A stretch of DNA of 54,229 bases from Prochlorococcus marinus (GTDB taxonomy: Bacteria > Cyanobacteriota > Cyanobacteriia > PCC-6307 > Cyanobiaceae): the NCBI RefSeq assembly GCF_001180325.1, contig NZ_CVSZ01000074.1, forward strand, positions 1 through 54,229, given 5' to 3'. The notes under the pieces were generated by a model. The model had not been told where the DNA came from and searched no databases. It saw nothing but the letters and a program-made list of their open reading frames with translations. Position numbers and translations under genes: made by a program. Each line of letters begins with the position of its first letter. Position 1 is the first letter of the stretch. This document shows positions 1-9,570 of the stretch, one piece after another.

Positions 1-1
1 A

Positions 2-193
2 ACATATCCAGCTCCAATACAGCAAATTTTTTTGATTGAAAATTTAATCTTATTATTTAAAATTAATTCAACTTTAATACATATTCAAATTGCCCCAGTA
101 GAAATTGTAATTTTGTTTAATTTTTTATGGGTTTCACTTAAAAAATTTAAATTTAAGGTTAGTTTAAAATACTCAGGTTGTTTTTTATATTAA
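2..193 (+). CDS. C-terminal end of an unidentified protein (5' partial)
   Basis: The frame from base 2 is open for 63 codons and ends at TAA 191-193. The piece is hydrophobic in the middle and basic near the end, which could be the tail of a membrane or membrane-associated protein. An open run of 63 codons at the left edge of so AT-rich a window is unlikely by chance. It ends 21 bases before the next start, as expected of an upstream operon partner. I do not recognise the family, because the body of the gene lies outside the window. Confidence 0.5.
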   Translation, partial: TYPAPIQQIFLIENLILLFKINSTLIHIQIAPVEIVILFNFLWVSLKKFKFKVSLKYSGCFLY

Positions 194-214
194 AAAAATT
201 TATATAATGAGTAA

Positions 215-1573
215 ATGAATAGCAATTTAATAAGAAGTCATAAAGCAGGCTTATATTTATTTAGAGCAGGTATATTTTTGTTAGCTTCTGCTCCTTTTTT
301 TTCATTTATATTTTTTTTAATAAGCCTTGTTATTGCTTTTGTAAATAATGGTAAAAAATTTTTTAAAGATAAATGGAATTATTTATTTATCATTGCTTCT
401 TTATTAATGATAATTATTTCATTAATTCACACCTTAAAATTTAATAACCTAACTATTTCAGAATTCAAAATAGATTTTAACGGAATCGAGGAAAACATAA
501 TTAATTGGAATCGTTTTTCCTCTTTAATAGGCTTATCAAACTGGGTACCATTTTTTTTATGTTTTTCGGGTTTCCAAAACTATTTATTAACAAGTGATGA
601 TAGAAAAGTTGCTGCAAAATTTTTCATTGCAGGTGTAGTACCTGTTTTAATTTCTGGTTTTGGTCAATATTGGTTTGGTTGGTATGGGCCTATGGAAACA
701 TTAAATGGACTAATCATTTGGTTTCAAAGACCTACAGGCAGCGGAATTACAAGTTTATTTAATAATCAAAATTATGCTGGTTCTTGGCTTAATATCGTTT
801 GGCCTTTTTCTTTAGCGCTTCTTTTAGAAAAAACAAACAATAATTTCAAGAAAAGTTCTTCTATTATTTTTGCCTTATTCATATCTTTAGCATCCTTCTT
901 AACAACCTCTAGGAATGCTTGGGGAGGTTTACTAATAACAATCCCACTTGTGATGGGTCCATTAAGTCTTTTTTGGATCTTAACCTTATTTTTGTTATTA
1001 GGTTTCTTACTTTTTTTTAAAACAAAAGGCTATTTGAATGAAAATATTAATGAGCTAGTTGAATCTTTATTACCAGCGAAATTCAACATTTTCTATCAAT
1101 TCTCATCAGAAAACTACACTAATCAAATTTATAATAGAGATACAATTTTTGTATTCGCCCTAAAAATGATATTGAAAAGTCCATTTATTGGATTTGGTGC
1201 CGCAACTTTTCCAATTTATTACTATATGGCAAATGAAATTTACTTAGCCCATACTCATAATTTAATCATTGATACTGCATTTAGCTACGGGACAATAGTT
1301 ACTATTATTATTTTTTTAAATATAGTAATTTTGTGTTTTTTAGCATTAAAAAAAATTTACTTTGATTTAGAAAATAGTACTTTTAAAAATATTTATTTTG
1401 AGAGGGCTTGGAGTACTTCTTTTATAGTTCTTCTTCTGTCACAAATGTTTGATGTACAGTACTTTGATGGCAGAATAAGTTTAAGTTTTTGGATACTTTT
1501 ATCTGGGCTAAGATGTATTATTAAAAAAGATGCAGATACTAAATTAATCAAGCAAAATCTTGAGTTACTTTAG
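215..1573 (+). CDS. O-antigen ligase/polymerase family membrane protein (WaaL/Wzy_C type)
   Basis: This 452-residue protein has about ten hydrophobic segments, for example near residues 15-43, 54-73, 132-153, 215-268 and 347-378. The family signatures are TTSRNAWGG at about 229-238 and a periplasmic loop followed by AHTHNLIID at about 343-351, both typical of the Wzy_C/O-antigen ligase fold. Such proteins sit in the inner membrane and either join repeat units (Wzy) or move finished undecaprenyl-linked glycan onto an acceptor (WaaL). Sequence alone does not separate the two roles. It precedes gmd by 87 bases on the same strand. A second, differently organised Wzy-like protein lies at 38211-39497. 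Confidence 0.8.
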   Translation: MNSNLIRSHKAGLYLFRAGIFLLASAPFFSFIFFLISLVIAFVNNGKKFFKDKWNYLFIIASLLMIIISLIHTLKFNNLTISEFKIDFNGIEENIINWNRFSSLIGLSNWVPFFLCFSGFQNYLLTSDDRKVAAKFFIAGVVPVLISGFGQYWFGWYGPMETLNGLIIWFQRPTGSGITSLFNNQNYAGSWLNIVWPFSLALLLEKTNNNFKKSSSIIFALFISLASFLTTSRNAWGGLLITIPLVMGPLSLFWILTLFLLLGFLLFFKTKGYLNENINELVESLLPAKFNIFYQFSSENYTNQIYNRDTIFVFALKMILKSPFIGFGAATFPIYYYMANEIYLAHTHNLIIDTAFSYGTIVTIIIFLNIVILCFLALKKIYFDLENSTFKNIYFERAWSTSFIVLLLSQMFDVQYFDGRISLSFWILLSGLRCIIKKDADTKLIKQNLELL

Positions 1574-1636
1574 TAGCTAATTTACGCTGATTAAAATTTA
1601 ATAAACTTTTATTTTATGAATCTTATGAATTAATAT

Positions 1637-1642
1637 TATAAT
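1637..1642 (+). promoter_or_regulatory. Possible -10 box upstream of gmd
   Basis: A perfect TATAAT lies 18 bases before the gmd ATG. No good -35 box is visible at the usual distance. In such AT-rich DNA a lone hexamer is weak evidence. Confidence 0.3.
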
Positions 1643-1660
1643 TATCAAATTATCTATTTC

Positions 1661-2755
1661 ATGAAGAGGGCATTAATCACAGGAATAACAGGGCAAGATG
1701 GGAGCTATTTAGCTGAATTACTTTTAGAAAAAAATTATGAGGTACATGGTATAAAGAGAAGATCAAGTAGTTTTAATACTGCTAGGATTGATCATTTATA
1801 CGAAGACCCTCATGTAAATAATCCAAGATTCTACTTACACTATGGTGACTTAACAGATAGTACAAATTTAATAAGAATAATCCAAGAAATCCAACCAGAT
1901 GAAATCTATAATCTAGGAGCTCAAAGTCATGTATCAGTTAGTTTTGAAAGTCCTGAATATACAGCAAATTGCGATGCACTTGGAACATTAAGAATTTTAG
2001 AAGCAATAAGAATACTAAATTTACAAAACCAAACAAAATTTTATCAGGCGAGTTCGAGTGAACTTTTTGGGAAAGTACAAGAAATACCCCAAAATGAAAT
2101 GACTCCTTTCTATCCAAGAAGTCCCTACGCCGTAGCAAAATTATATGCATATTGGATAACTATTAACTATCGGGAGGCATATGGAATATTTGGTTGCAAT
2201 GGAATACTTTTTAATCACGAAAGTCCAAGAAGAGGGGAAACTTTTGTTACTAGAAAAATAACAAGAGGTCTCTCAAGAATAGAATTAGGTTTGGATTCAT
2301 GTTTATTTTTAGGAAATATTGATGCTAAGAGAGACTGGGGGCATGCCAAAGATTATGTTGAGATGCAATGGCTTATGTTACAAAAAGAAAAACCCGAAGA
2401 TTATGTTATTGCTACAGGTAGGACTGAAACTGTTCGTAAGTTTATTGAAATTAGTGCAGAGAAACTTAACTGGGGTAAATCCTCAAATAGTTGTCCAATA
2501 ATTTGGGAGGGATCTGGTATAGATGAGATTGGGCGAAGAGCAGATAATGGACAGATAGTTATTAGAGTAGATAAAAGATATTTTAGACCTACAGAGGTAG
2601 AACAACTTATTGGTGATTATAAAAAAGCTTATAAAGAACTTGGATGGGAACCAAAAATAAAGCTTGAAGATTTAGTAGAGGAAATGATAATGGAAGATCT
2701 GAAAATTGCTAGAGAGGAGAAAAGATATAAAGAAGACCTAAAAACACTGTTTTAA
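1661..2755 (+). CDS. gmd: GDP-mannose 4,6-dehydratase
   Basis: The enzyme converts GDP-D-mannose to GDP-4-dehydro-6-deoxy-D-mannose, the first step of GDP-L-fucose synthesis in the cytosol. The Rossmann motif [12 protein letters not shown] is at residues 8-19, and the extended-SDR catalytic pair in SPYAVAKLY gives Tyr156 and Lys160. The substrate-loop motif [19 protein letters not shown], characteristic of GMD, is intact. At 364 residues it has normal length. The fucose synthase gene follows 18 bases downstream, and two GT11-type fucosyltransferase-like genes in the window could use the product. Confidence 0.96.
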   Translation: MKRALITGITGQDGSYLAELLLEKNYEVHGIKRRSSSFNTARIDHLYEDPHVNNPRFYLHYGDLTDSTNLIRIIQEIQPDEIYNLGAQSHVSVSFESPEYTANCDALGTLRILEAIRILNLQNQTKFYQASSSELFGKVQEIPQNEMTPFYPRSPYAVAKLYAYWITINYREAYGIFGCNGILFNHESPRRGETFVTRKITRGLSRIELGLDSCLFLGNIDAKRDWGHAKDYVEMQWLMLQKEKPEDYVIATGRTETVRKFIEISAEKLNWGKSSNSCPIIWEGSGIDEIGRRADNGQIVIRVDKRYFRPTEVEQLIGDYKKAYKELGWEPKIKLEDLVEEMIMEDLKIAREEKRYKEDLKTLF

Positions 2756-2773
2756 AGTTTTAGAAATTAGATT

Positions 2774-3766
2774 ATGAGTAAAAAATTAAGTCTCGATGAA
2801 AAGTTCTTTGTCGCAGGATCAAGTGGAATGGTTGGAAGCTCTGTTTGCAAACTTTTGAAAAATAAAGGTTATGGACTTAAAGAATTTGGGGGTGATCTTT
2901 TTATGCCGAAAAGAAAAGATTTAAATCTTTTTAACTACGAAGATGTAAATTCATGGTTCAAACATTACAAACCAACAGTTGTTATTTTAGCTGCAGCAAA
3001 AGTTGGAGGTATTTTGGCAAATTCTGAGTTTCCATATGATTTCCTTTTAGAAAACCTTAAAATTCAAAATAATGTTATTGAGGCCTCTTGGAAAAATAAT
3101 GTCAAAAGATTCCTCTTTTTGGGAAGTAGTTGTATTTATCCAAAATATGCAAATCAGCCTATCCGTGAGGAATCTTTACTAGATGGGGAGCTGGAAAAAA
3201 CAAACGAATGTTATGCCTTAGCAAAAATATCAGGGATTAAGCTATGTGAGGCCCTAAGAATACAATATGGATTTGATGCGATTTCACTTATGCCCACAAA
3301 TTTATATGGGCCAAAAGATAATTATCATCCCTCTAACAGCCATGTAATGGCATCTTTGATTAGGAAGTTTTCCGAAGCAAAAATTCATAATAAAAAAAAT
3401 GTTACATGTTGGGGCACTGGGGATCCCTTAAGAGAATTTATGCATGTTCAAGATTTAGCAGATGCAATAATATTTTGTTTAGAAAATTGGGATCCCGAAA
3501 ATAAAAATGCCCCTAAAAATGATGCAGGTAAACCTCTTTATTTCTTAAATGTGGGGACAGGGAAAGATATCTCAATTAAAGAACTTGTAAAGAAAATCGC
3601 CAATGAAGTGGGTTTTGATGGGGAAGTAATCTGGGATCAAAGCAAACCTGATGGTACTCCCAAAAAACAGCTTGATGTAAGTCGCATAAATAAACTTGGT
3701 TGGCATTCAAAAATCAACTTGGATGAGGGAATTAGAAAAACTATTAAAGAATTTACATCCTATTAA
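2774..3766 (+). CDS. fcl: GDP-L-fucose synthase (epimerase/reductase)
   Basis: This NADPH-dependent enzyme epimerises C3 and C5 of GDP-4-keto-6-deoxymannose and reduces it to GDP-L-fucose. Visible motifs are AGSSGMVGSSV near the N terminus, LAAAKVGGILAN, the SSCIYP loop with the acid/base cysteine, and YALAK with Tyr147 and Lys151. Its 330 residues are slightly longer than the E. coli enzyme. It forms a two-gene unit with gmd. Its TAA (3764-3766) interlocks with the stop codon of the convergent galE (3763-3765 on the other strand), so no terminator fits between them. Confidence 0.95.
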   Translation: MSKKLSLDEKFFVAGSSGMVGSSVCKLLKNKGYGLKEFGGDLFMPKRKDLNLFNYEDVNSWFKHYKPTVVILAAAKVGGILANSEFPYDFLLENLKIQNNVIEASWKNNVKRFLFLGSSCIYPKYANQPIREESLLDGELEKTNECYALAKISGIKLCEALRIQYGFDAISLMPTNLYGPKDNYHPSNSHVMASLIRKFSEAKIHNKKNVTCWGTGDPLREFMHVQDLADAIIFCLENWDPENKNAPKNDAGKPLYFLNVGTGKDISIKELVKKIANEVGFDGEVIWDQSKPDGTPKKQLDVSRINKLGWHSKINLDEGIRKTIKEFTSY

Positions 3767-4824
3767 TTATCTATGTATCCATTTGGATTTTTTAGTTGCC
3801 ATTTCCATCCATCCCTACACATATCCTCTAAACTCTTCAGTGGTTTCCAATTTAAAGTGGAAAGAGCCCTTGAATTATCAGCAACTATATATTTTTGATC
3901 TCCTTCTCTCCTTGAGGTAAAAGAATAAGGCAATTTAATTTTATTAACATTTTTAAAAGTATTAATTAATTCAAGAACAGAGGTTCCTTTGCCGGTCCCA
4001 ATATTGAAATTAATAATTTGAGATTTAGTTTTAGATAAATATTCAAATGCTGCTATGTGAGCATTTGCCAAGTCTAATATATGAATATAGTCTCTTATAC
4101 AAGTACCATCTCTAGTATCCCAATTATTACCAAAAATTTTCAATTCTCTTAATTTGCTTGAGGCAACCTGCAATATCAATGGGAATAGATTATTAGGAAT
4201 TCCATTAGGATCTTCTCCAATATCACCACTATGGTGAGCTCCTATGGGATTAAAGTAACGTAAATTAATTATTTTCCATTTAGCTTTTTCACTTTTATAG
4301 ATATCTTCCAATAAAGTCTCTATGCATCTTTTGGTATTACCATAAGGGTTAATAGGTTTAATTGGAAAATTTTCGTCAATAAGTTTATTTTCTAGACAAG
4401 AATAAATTGTTGCACTACTACTAAAAATCAAGTTGTAACATAAATATTTTTGCATTACTTTTAATAAATTTATTGTCCCAATCAAATTTGAATCCCAATA
4501 CATAAGGGGATATTTCATAGATTCATTAACAGATTTAAATCCAGCCAAATGAACAACTGCTTCAATAATTTTGTTGTTATGTTTTGAATATTCAAATATT
4601 CTTTCTATATCCTTTTTTTTTCTTAAGTCACCCTTAAAAAATATTAAATTTTTAGCTAGTTGCTTATCTTTTTTCATGATAATTTTTTTTAATTTATTAA
4701 TAACAAAGGGATTACTATTGCAATTAGAGTCAATGATATAAACGGTATAACCTTTTTCCAACAATAAAAGTGCGGTATGGCTCCCTATATATCCACAACC
4801 ACCAGTAACCAGTAAGTTTTGCAT
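3763..4824 (-). CDS. galE: UDP-glucose 4-epimerase
   Basis: The enzyme interconverts UDP-glucose and UDP-galactose (possibly the N-acetylated forms as well) using bound NAD. The protein has VTGGCGYIGSHTALLLLEKG at residues 6-25, a serine-rich SSSATIYS loop at 135-142 and the catalytic pair Tyr161/Lys165 in NPYGNTK. The C-terminal INFNIGTGKGTSVLEL and the REGDQKYIVADN-type region are typical of bacterial GalE. At 353 residues it is near the usual 338-350. It is the only minus-strand gene among plus-strand neighbours, which suggests its own promoter in the 123-base gap 4825-4947. Confidence 0.93.
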   Translation of the reverse strand: MQNLLVTGGCGYIGSHTALLLLEKGYTVYIIDSNCNSNPFVINKLKKIIMKKDKQLAKNLIFFKGDLRKKKDIERIFEYSKHNNKIIEAVVHLAGFKSVNESMKYPLMYWDSNLIGTINLLKVMQKYLCYNLIFSSSATIYSCLENKLIDENFPIKPINPYGNTKRCIETLLEDIYKSEKAKWKIINLRYFNPIGAHHSGDIGEDPNGIPNNLFPLILQVASSKLRELKIFGNNWDTRDGTCIRDYIHILDLANAHIAAFEYLSKTKSQIINFNIGTGKGTSVLELINTFKNVNKIKLPYSFTSRREGDQKYIVADNSRALSTLNWKPLKSLEDMCRDGWKWQLKNPNGYIDN

Positions 4825-4947
4825 TTTTTATTTTTTATTAACAAGTAATGATGAGGCGAAAAAGATTTTCTTATAAAGATTAATTTCTAACAGTATTTTA
4901 ATTTATAATTTAAAAAAAATTATTTTTCAAATAAAAAAACATAAAAA

Positions 4948-5862
4948 ATGAAAAAAAAAGAAAAATTATTTGACGTTTTTTTATTTCTTAACGAACTAGA
5001 TTTACTTGAATTAAGGCTTAAGACACTTTACCCAATTGTCGACTATTTTATTATCACGGAAATTAATGAGACATTTTCAGGTAAACCCAAACCATTGATT
5101 TTCGAAAAAAATAAAGAAAGGTTTAAAAAATACAGTAAAAAAATAATTTATAATCCTGTTACTAGAAATGATTTATTGGAATTAAAAAAAAGTGAATGGT
5201 CGGATTATGTTTGTGACTTTAATAAGTCATTGAATCATAAACATAAAGGAAAATCACCAAAATCCCTCAGAAAATCTCTAAGAAGAGAAATTAGTCATAG
5301 AGATTCGGCTATTTTAGGATTTTTCAAACTTGCTTCGAAAGATGATTTAATTCTTTTAAGTGATTTAGATGAAATTCCTAATCCATCCACACTTTCTAAA
5401 GTTATAAAGGGGGCAATAAGTTGTCCTCATTATTTTAAGATGGTTTGGTTTCTATATTGGATAAATAATAAAGTTTCTAATCCATGGTTTGGCTCCGTTT
5501 TATTCAGATTCAGACATCTCAAAGGCAACTCATTAGATAATTTCAGATTTGCTTCCTATAAAGAAGAAGAAGTCCCAGGACCGATTATTAATAATGGAGG
5601 TTGGCACTTTAGCTATCTGGGAGGATATGAAGCAATAATTTATAAATTAAAATCTCATCCATTTCAAGGTTATAAAGCCCAGATCGCTATTATATTAGAT
5701 AAATTAAATTTTCTTAAAATCAAAAATTCTGTAAAAAATAACAAAGATATTTTCTTTCAGAAAAGAGATTTATCAATAATTGAGATAGATGATAGTTTTC
5801 CTTTAGAAATGATAAAAGATAAAATTTTTCTGAAAAAATACTCATACCCCAAAACTACCTAA
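4948..5862 (+). CDS. Glycosyltransferase family 17 protein
   Basis: The 304-residue protein begins with DVFLFLNELDLLELRLKTL, the hallmark start of the GT17 (beta-1,4-mannosyl-glycoprotein N-acetylglucosaminyltransferase-like) family. A DLDEIPNP motif gives the metal/nucleotide-binding DxD at Asp139 and Asp141, and GGWHFSYLGG follows in the C-terminal part. Bacterial GT17 proteins are common in polysaccharide clusters, but their donor and acceptor are mostly unknown. No signal peptide is seen, so it should act on the cytosolic side of the membrane. It starts a short plus-strand group, divergent from galE and upstream of rfbA. Confidence 0.85.
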   Translation: MKKKEKLFDVFLFLNELDLLELRLKTLYPIVDYFIITEINETFSGKPKPLIFEKNKERFKKYSKKIIYNPVTRNDLLELKKSEWSDYVCDFNKSLNHKHKGKSPKSLRKSLRREISHRDSAILGFFKLASKDDLILLSDLDEIPNPSTLSKVIKGAISCPHYFKMVWFLYWINNKVSNPWFGSVLFRFRHLKGNSLDNFRFASYKEEEVPGPIINNGGWHFSYLGGYEAIIYKLKSHPFQGYKAQIAIILDKLNFLKIKNSVKNNKDIFFQKRDLSIIEIDDSFPLEMIKDKIFLKKYSYPKTT

Positions 5863-5933
5863 ATTTCTTGAAAAGACATTTAAATATGCCCTTTAGATAG
5901 AAATTATTAGATATAAAAAATCTAAAATTAAGT

Positions 5934-5939
5934 TATAAT
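5934..5939 (+). promoter_or_regulatory. Possible -10 box for rfbA
   Basis: TATAAT lies 21 bases before the rfbA ATG, in the 98-base gap after the GT17 gene. No clear -35 is present. A weak inverted repeat (TTAGAT/ATCTAA, 5907-5925) sits just upstream. Confidence 0.35.
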
Positions 5940-5960
5940 TATTGAATTGCAAATTAGAAA

Positions 5961-6854
5961 ATGACCTCTTCTAGAAAAGGAATAATTTTAGCAGGAGGGA
6001 ATGCCACAAGACTATATCCTTTGACATACTCAGTTAGCAAACAATTAATGCCTGTTTATGATAAACCGATGATATATTATCCTTTAAGCACTCTAATGCT
6101 TACTGGAATCAAAGAATATCTTGTAATTGTTAGTCCAATTCACTTAGATGCATTCAAAACCCTTCTTGGAGATGGTAATCAATGGGGTATTTCAATAAAA
6201 TATGCTATTCAGGAAAAACCAGAGGGCTTGGCTCAAGCTTTTTTAATAGCAGAAGAATTTATTGATAATCATCCATCTGCATTGATTTTGGGTGACAATC
6301 TTTATCATGGTAATGAGTTAATCCCTCAGCTCGAAAAAGCTAACATAAAGCAGACAGGGGCAACAATCTTTGTTTATCCAGTGAGCGACCCTGAGAGATA
6401 TGGTGTAGCAGAATTTGACGAAAATAAAAAAGTGATTAATCTAGAGGAAAAGCCTAGAACCCCCAAAAGTCGTTATGCAGTGACAGGTATTTACTTTTAC
6501 GACGATAGTGCTGTTAATAAAGCAAAACAAATAATGCCTTCCTCTAGAGGTGAATTAGAAATAACATCTTTGAACAATTTATATTTGAAAGAAAATAATC
6601 TTTTTGTAGAAATAATGGGAAGGGGAATGGCTTGGTTGGATACAGGGACCTTCGATTCTCTTCATCAAGCAGGAAGTTATATCAGATTGCTTGAAAGAAG
6701 ACAGGGGCTTAAGGTTGGTTGTCCAGAGGAAGTTGCATGGAGAAAAAATTGGATTAATAAAAAAGAATTAAAAAAACTAGCAGAAAATATGCTTAAAAGC
6801 GGTTATGGGAAATATTTATTAGATATCCAAAAAGATCCTTTTTTTGAAAATTGA
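5961..6854 (+). CDS. rfbA: Glucose-1-phosphate thymidylyltransferase
   Basis: RmlA/RfbA joins glucose-1-phosphate and dTTP to give dTDP-glucose, the first step of dTDP-L-rhamnose synthesis. The nucleotide-binding signature GIILAGGNATRLYPLT opens the protein, followed by SKQLMPVYDKPMIYYPLS, the sugar-binding EKP and the VTGIYFYD segment. Its 297 residues match the 286-297 of the family. It heads the group rfbA-rfbC-rfbD. The second gene of the classical pathway, rfbB, is absent here and is found at 18843. Confidence 0.96.
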   Translation: MTSSRKGIILAGGNATRLYPLTYSVSKQLMPVYDKPMIYYPLSTLMLTGIKEYLVIVSPIHLDAFKTLLGDGNQWGISIKYAIQEKPEGLAQAFLIAEEFIDNHPSALILGDNLYHGNELIPQLEKANIKQTGATIFVYPVSDPERYGVAEFDENKKVINLEEKPRTPKSRYAVTGIYFYDDSAVNKAKQIMPSSRGELEITSLNNLYLKENNLFVEIMGRGMAWLDTGTFDSLHQAGSYIRLLERRQGLKVGCPEEVAWRKNWINKKELKKLAENMLKSGYGKYLLDIQKDPFFEN

Positions 6855-6876
6855 CCTAACTTTTAATTCAATAAAG

Positions 6877-7458
6877 ATGAAATTTGAACAACTAAAAAAT
6901 GAAGAAGGATTTGAATTTAAAGGCCCTTTTTTAATTACTCCTCAAATTTTCGGTGATCAAAGGGGTATATTTTATGAAAGTTGGAACAAGAGTGTTTTCG
7001 ATATCAATATCAATGCAAATGTGAATTTTGTCCAAGATAATCATTCAAAATCAATTAAAGGAGTTTTAAGAGGGTTACATTACCAAACAAATCCCTTCCC
7101 CCAAGGGAAATTAGTTAGATGTATCTCTGGTGCAATTTTTGATGTTGCTATTGATCTTAGAAAGAACTCAGAAACATTTGCAATGTGGATTGGTGTAGAG
7201 CTTAGTAGTGAAAACATGAAACAACTTTGGATTCCTGAAGGATTTGCCCATGGGTTTTTAACTATGAGTGATTTTGCTGAGGTTTTATACAAAACCACTG
7301 ATTATTGGAGCAAGGATTGTGAGAAATCAATTAAATGGGATGACAAAACATTAGCTATTAATTGGCCTCTTAACAAACTGAACATGGAATTCCCAATACT
7401 TTCAAAGAAAGACAAAGAAGCTATTAGTTTTAAAGAATCTTTCGACAACTTCGATTGA
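6877..7458 (+). CDS. rfbC: dTDP-4-dehydrorhamnose 3,5-epimerase
   Basis: This cupin-fold enzyme epimerises C3 and C5 of dTDP-4-keto-6-deoxyglucose. RGLHYQ contains the catalytic base His68, and IPEGFAHGFLTMSDFAEVLY carries the conserved active-site end. I chose ATG 6877, 22 bases after the rfbA stop, which gives 193 residues. The same frame extends to a TTG at 6844 inside rfbA, but that adds eleven residues with no family match. A second, more divergent RfbC-like gene lies at 42176 in the CDP-sugar cluster. Confidence 0.94.
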   Translation: MKFEQLKNEEGFEFKGPFLITPQIFGDQRGIFYESWNKSVFDININANVNFVQDNHSKSIKGVLRGLHYQTNPFPQGKLVRCISGAIFDVAIDLRKNSETFAMWIGVELSSENMKQLWIPEGFAHGFLTMSDFAEVLYKTTDYWSKDCEKSIKWDDKTLAINWPLNKLNMEFPILSKKDKEAISFKESFDNFD

Positions 7459-7511
7459 AATTTACAATTTCATAAGGAAAATAAACTAAGATAAAGCTAT
7501 TTAATATAGAT

Positions 7512-8447
7512 ATGAAGATACTAATTACAGGTTCTACTGGTCAACTAGGTATTGAACTGCTAAATCAACTTGAAAGAATTAAAAAAAAAGAATCTTTAAC
7601 AATTATAAATCCTTCCAAAGAGGATTTGGATTTGACAAATTCAATAAAATGTGAAAAATATATTGAAGATATTAATCCAGATATCTTAATTAATCTTGCT
7701 GCTTTTACAGCAGTAGATAATGCCGAAATCGAATCTGAAAGTGCCAGACAAATTAATGCCTTAGCACTTAGATCTTTCGCAAATGTCTTAAAAAAAAATG
7801 GCGGTCATATTATTCAAATTAGTACTGACTATGTTTTTAATGGAGAAGAAAACAAACCATATCAAACCTTCCATAAAAGGAATCCTTTAGGTGTATATGG
7901 CAAAACAAAGTCGGAAGGTGAATCTTTCTTAGAACAAATATTAGAAAATACAAACCAATTTACAATCATCAGAACAAGTTGGCTAGTAAGTCCTTGGCGT
8001 AAAAATTTTGTTAAAACAATTTTAAAAAAACTAAAAGAAGGTAAAGAAAATGAAAGCTTAAAAGTAGTTTCAGATCAAATAGGATGTATAACAACTGCAA
8101 AAAGTTTATCAAACCTAATCATATTAATAATAGAAAGAAAAATAAAAAATATTTGTTTACCATCACATCTCCATTGGAGTAGTAATGGTTCAGCCAGTTG
8201 GTATGAAATAGCAGTTAAAATTAAAGAAATTAGTAATTCTATTAATTTATTTGCTTCAAGAATAGACATCAAGCCAATAGAAAGTTTTGAATATAAAAGC
8301 TTATGTCCAAGGCCCAAATTTTCAGTTCTAGATACTTCCCTTACAACAAAAACATTTGGTATCAAAAATGATTTTTGGATAAACGATTTAGAAATTCTTC
8401 TAAAGGAAATAAAGGATATAAATAATTCGGCAAAAGCTCTAAATTAA
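7512..8447 (+). CDS. rfbD: dTDP-4-dehydrorhamnose reductase
   Basis: RmlD reduces dTDP-4-keto-L-rhamnose to dTDP-L-rhamnose with NAD(P)H. The sequence has ITGSTGQLG at the N terminus, NLAAFTAVDNAE, ISTDYVFNG and the catalytic Tyr129/Lys133 in VYGKTK. The length of 311 is slightly above the usual 290-300. It follows rfbC by 53 bases and appears to end the unit; the next gene is 164 bases away in sequence with no recognised terminator. Confidence 0.95.
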   Translation: MKILITGSTGQLGIELLNQLERIKKKESLTIINPSKEDLDLTNSIKCEKYIEDINPDILINLAAFTAVDNAEIESESARQINALALRSFANVLKKNGGHIIQISTDYVFNGEENKPYQTFHKRNPLGVYGKTKSEGESFLEQILENTNQFTIIRTSWLVSPWRKNFVKTILKKLKEGKENESLKVVSDQIGCITTAKSLSNLIILIIERKIKNICLPSHLHWSSNGSASWYEIAVKIKEISNSINLFASRIDIKPIESFEYKSLCPRPKFSVLDTSLTTKTFGIKNDFWINDLEILLKEIKDINNSAKALN

Positions 8448-8611
8448 TTTGTTATTAAGGTTTAAATAAAAAAATAAAAATATTTTTTTACATTAAATTT
8501 ATAAAATTTGGAATTAGAATAATTAATTTTTAAACTAAGGATATTTCTTATTAAATTAATTCAAAATTTTATTATATTATATTTATTAATAATGATCATT
8601 TAAATAAAACG

Positions 8612-9286
8612 ATGAGGAAGAAAGCTATAATATCTTATTTTGAAGGTGATTATAAAAAAATCCAAAGCAAATGTACTGACTATGGTTTTGAGGTTGAAGT
8701 TTATAATAATAGTGAATCCAATATAGGTAAAAAGGTAAAAAATATAGGAGTTGATGCTTATGATAAATTTTTTTATATAGTAGAAAATTATAATGATTTA
8801 CCAAATATAATTTTATTTTTGACAGATAACATTTATAAATGTCAAAAGAAAATTCGAAGATTCGAATATATATTAGAAAACCATTACTTACTTTATGATA
8901 GACCTGGAATTATTACTGGACATATATCTAAAATAAATGAACAAGATCTTAATTTCAAAATAAATGAATACAAAAATATTCCCTTAGTAAAATCCTCAAT
9001 AAGGCCTTTCCATAAATGGTTTAATCATTTTATAAATAGTTCTATTAACCCCTCAGAGATATATATTTGCAAAAAAAGTATTTTTGCATTAACTAATGAT
9101 TTAATACATACTCATAGCAAAGATTTTTATTTAAAACTTTTAAATCATATCGAAGAACATTCATTTTTAGGTCACGATTCAGAAGTACCCCATTACTTTG
9201 AAAGAGCATACATATCATTATTTAGCAAAAACGATCCAACACTTTTGTATCATGATTTTAGAAGATATAAGAATTTTAAAAAATAA
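8612..9286 (+). CDS. DUF3431-like protein, putative glycosyltransferase-associated
   Basis: The first 75 residues follow the pattern I know from DUF3431: an isolated YNNS (31-34), then a segment at 44-73 with NIGVDAYDKFFYIVENY followed by NDLPNIILFLTDN. The family has no firmly established reaction that I know of. It is often found in glycan clusters and is suspected to be glycosyltransferase-like. The later part is basic and tyrosine-rich with no recognised motif. At 224 residues there is no signal peptide or membrane span. A second member with the same core lies at 17027-17869. Confidence 0.6.
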   Translation: MRKKAIISYFEGDYKKIQSKCTDYGFEVEVYNNSESNIGKKVKNIGVDAYDKFFYIVENYNDLPNIILFLTDNIYKCQKKIRRFEYILENHYLLYDRPGIITGHISKINEQDLNFKINEYKNIPLVKSSIRPFHKWFNHFINSSINPSEIYICKKSIFALTNDLIHTHSKDFYLKLLNHIEEHSFLGHDSEVPHYFERAYISLFSKNDPTLLYHDFRRYKNFKK

Positions 9287-9287
9287 A

Positions 9288-9449
9288 TTATTTCTTAGCT
9301 TTTAATAAACTAATTGCCCAATGTTCATAAAGCCTTCCTTGCTTTAAAAGAATAAAGTTCCCTTTAAATCCATACATTATTACTTTTAGCCTCTTACCTA
9401 CATCTCTAATTGAACAAAAATAATCAATACTGTCAAAATGTGGATATTG
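9288..9449 (-). pseudogene. C-terminal remnant of a decayed gene
   Basis: The 284-base gap between 9287 and 9570 holds a minus-strand frame of 53 residues ending at 9288, with protein-like composition (for example GNFILLKQGRLYEHWAISLL). It is closed upstream by TAA near 9455 and has no good start. A neighbouring minus frame gives RVYFHDFIK just upstream, so a frameshift in the A-run around 9450 could rejoin them, and another shift may lie further upstream. I read this as the tail of a decaying gene downstream of the GT2 gene. The family is not recognised, and chance cannot be excluded. Confidence 0.35.
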
Positions 9450-9570
9450 TTTTTATAAAATCATGAAAATAAACTCTTAAAAGATTTATGATAGAATCCA
9501 ATTTTTTTAAAAATTTTTTTTAAAAGCATGTAATTTAATTTCTAATAATTTTTCACTATAAAATATAGTA

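Noticed and set aside
1938..2150. Minus-strand ORF inside gmd
   Set aside because: It lies entirely within a strongly recognised gene on the other strand and has no family signature.
5907..5925. Inverted repeat TTAGAT/ATCTAA upstream of rfbA as a terminator
   Set aside because: The arms are six AT-rich base pairs with no following T-run; too weak to call in such AT-rich DNA.
6844..6876. Earlier TTG start for rfbC inside rfbA
   Set aside because: It adds eleven residues with no family similarity; ATG 6877 gives the usual length.
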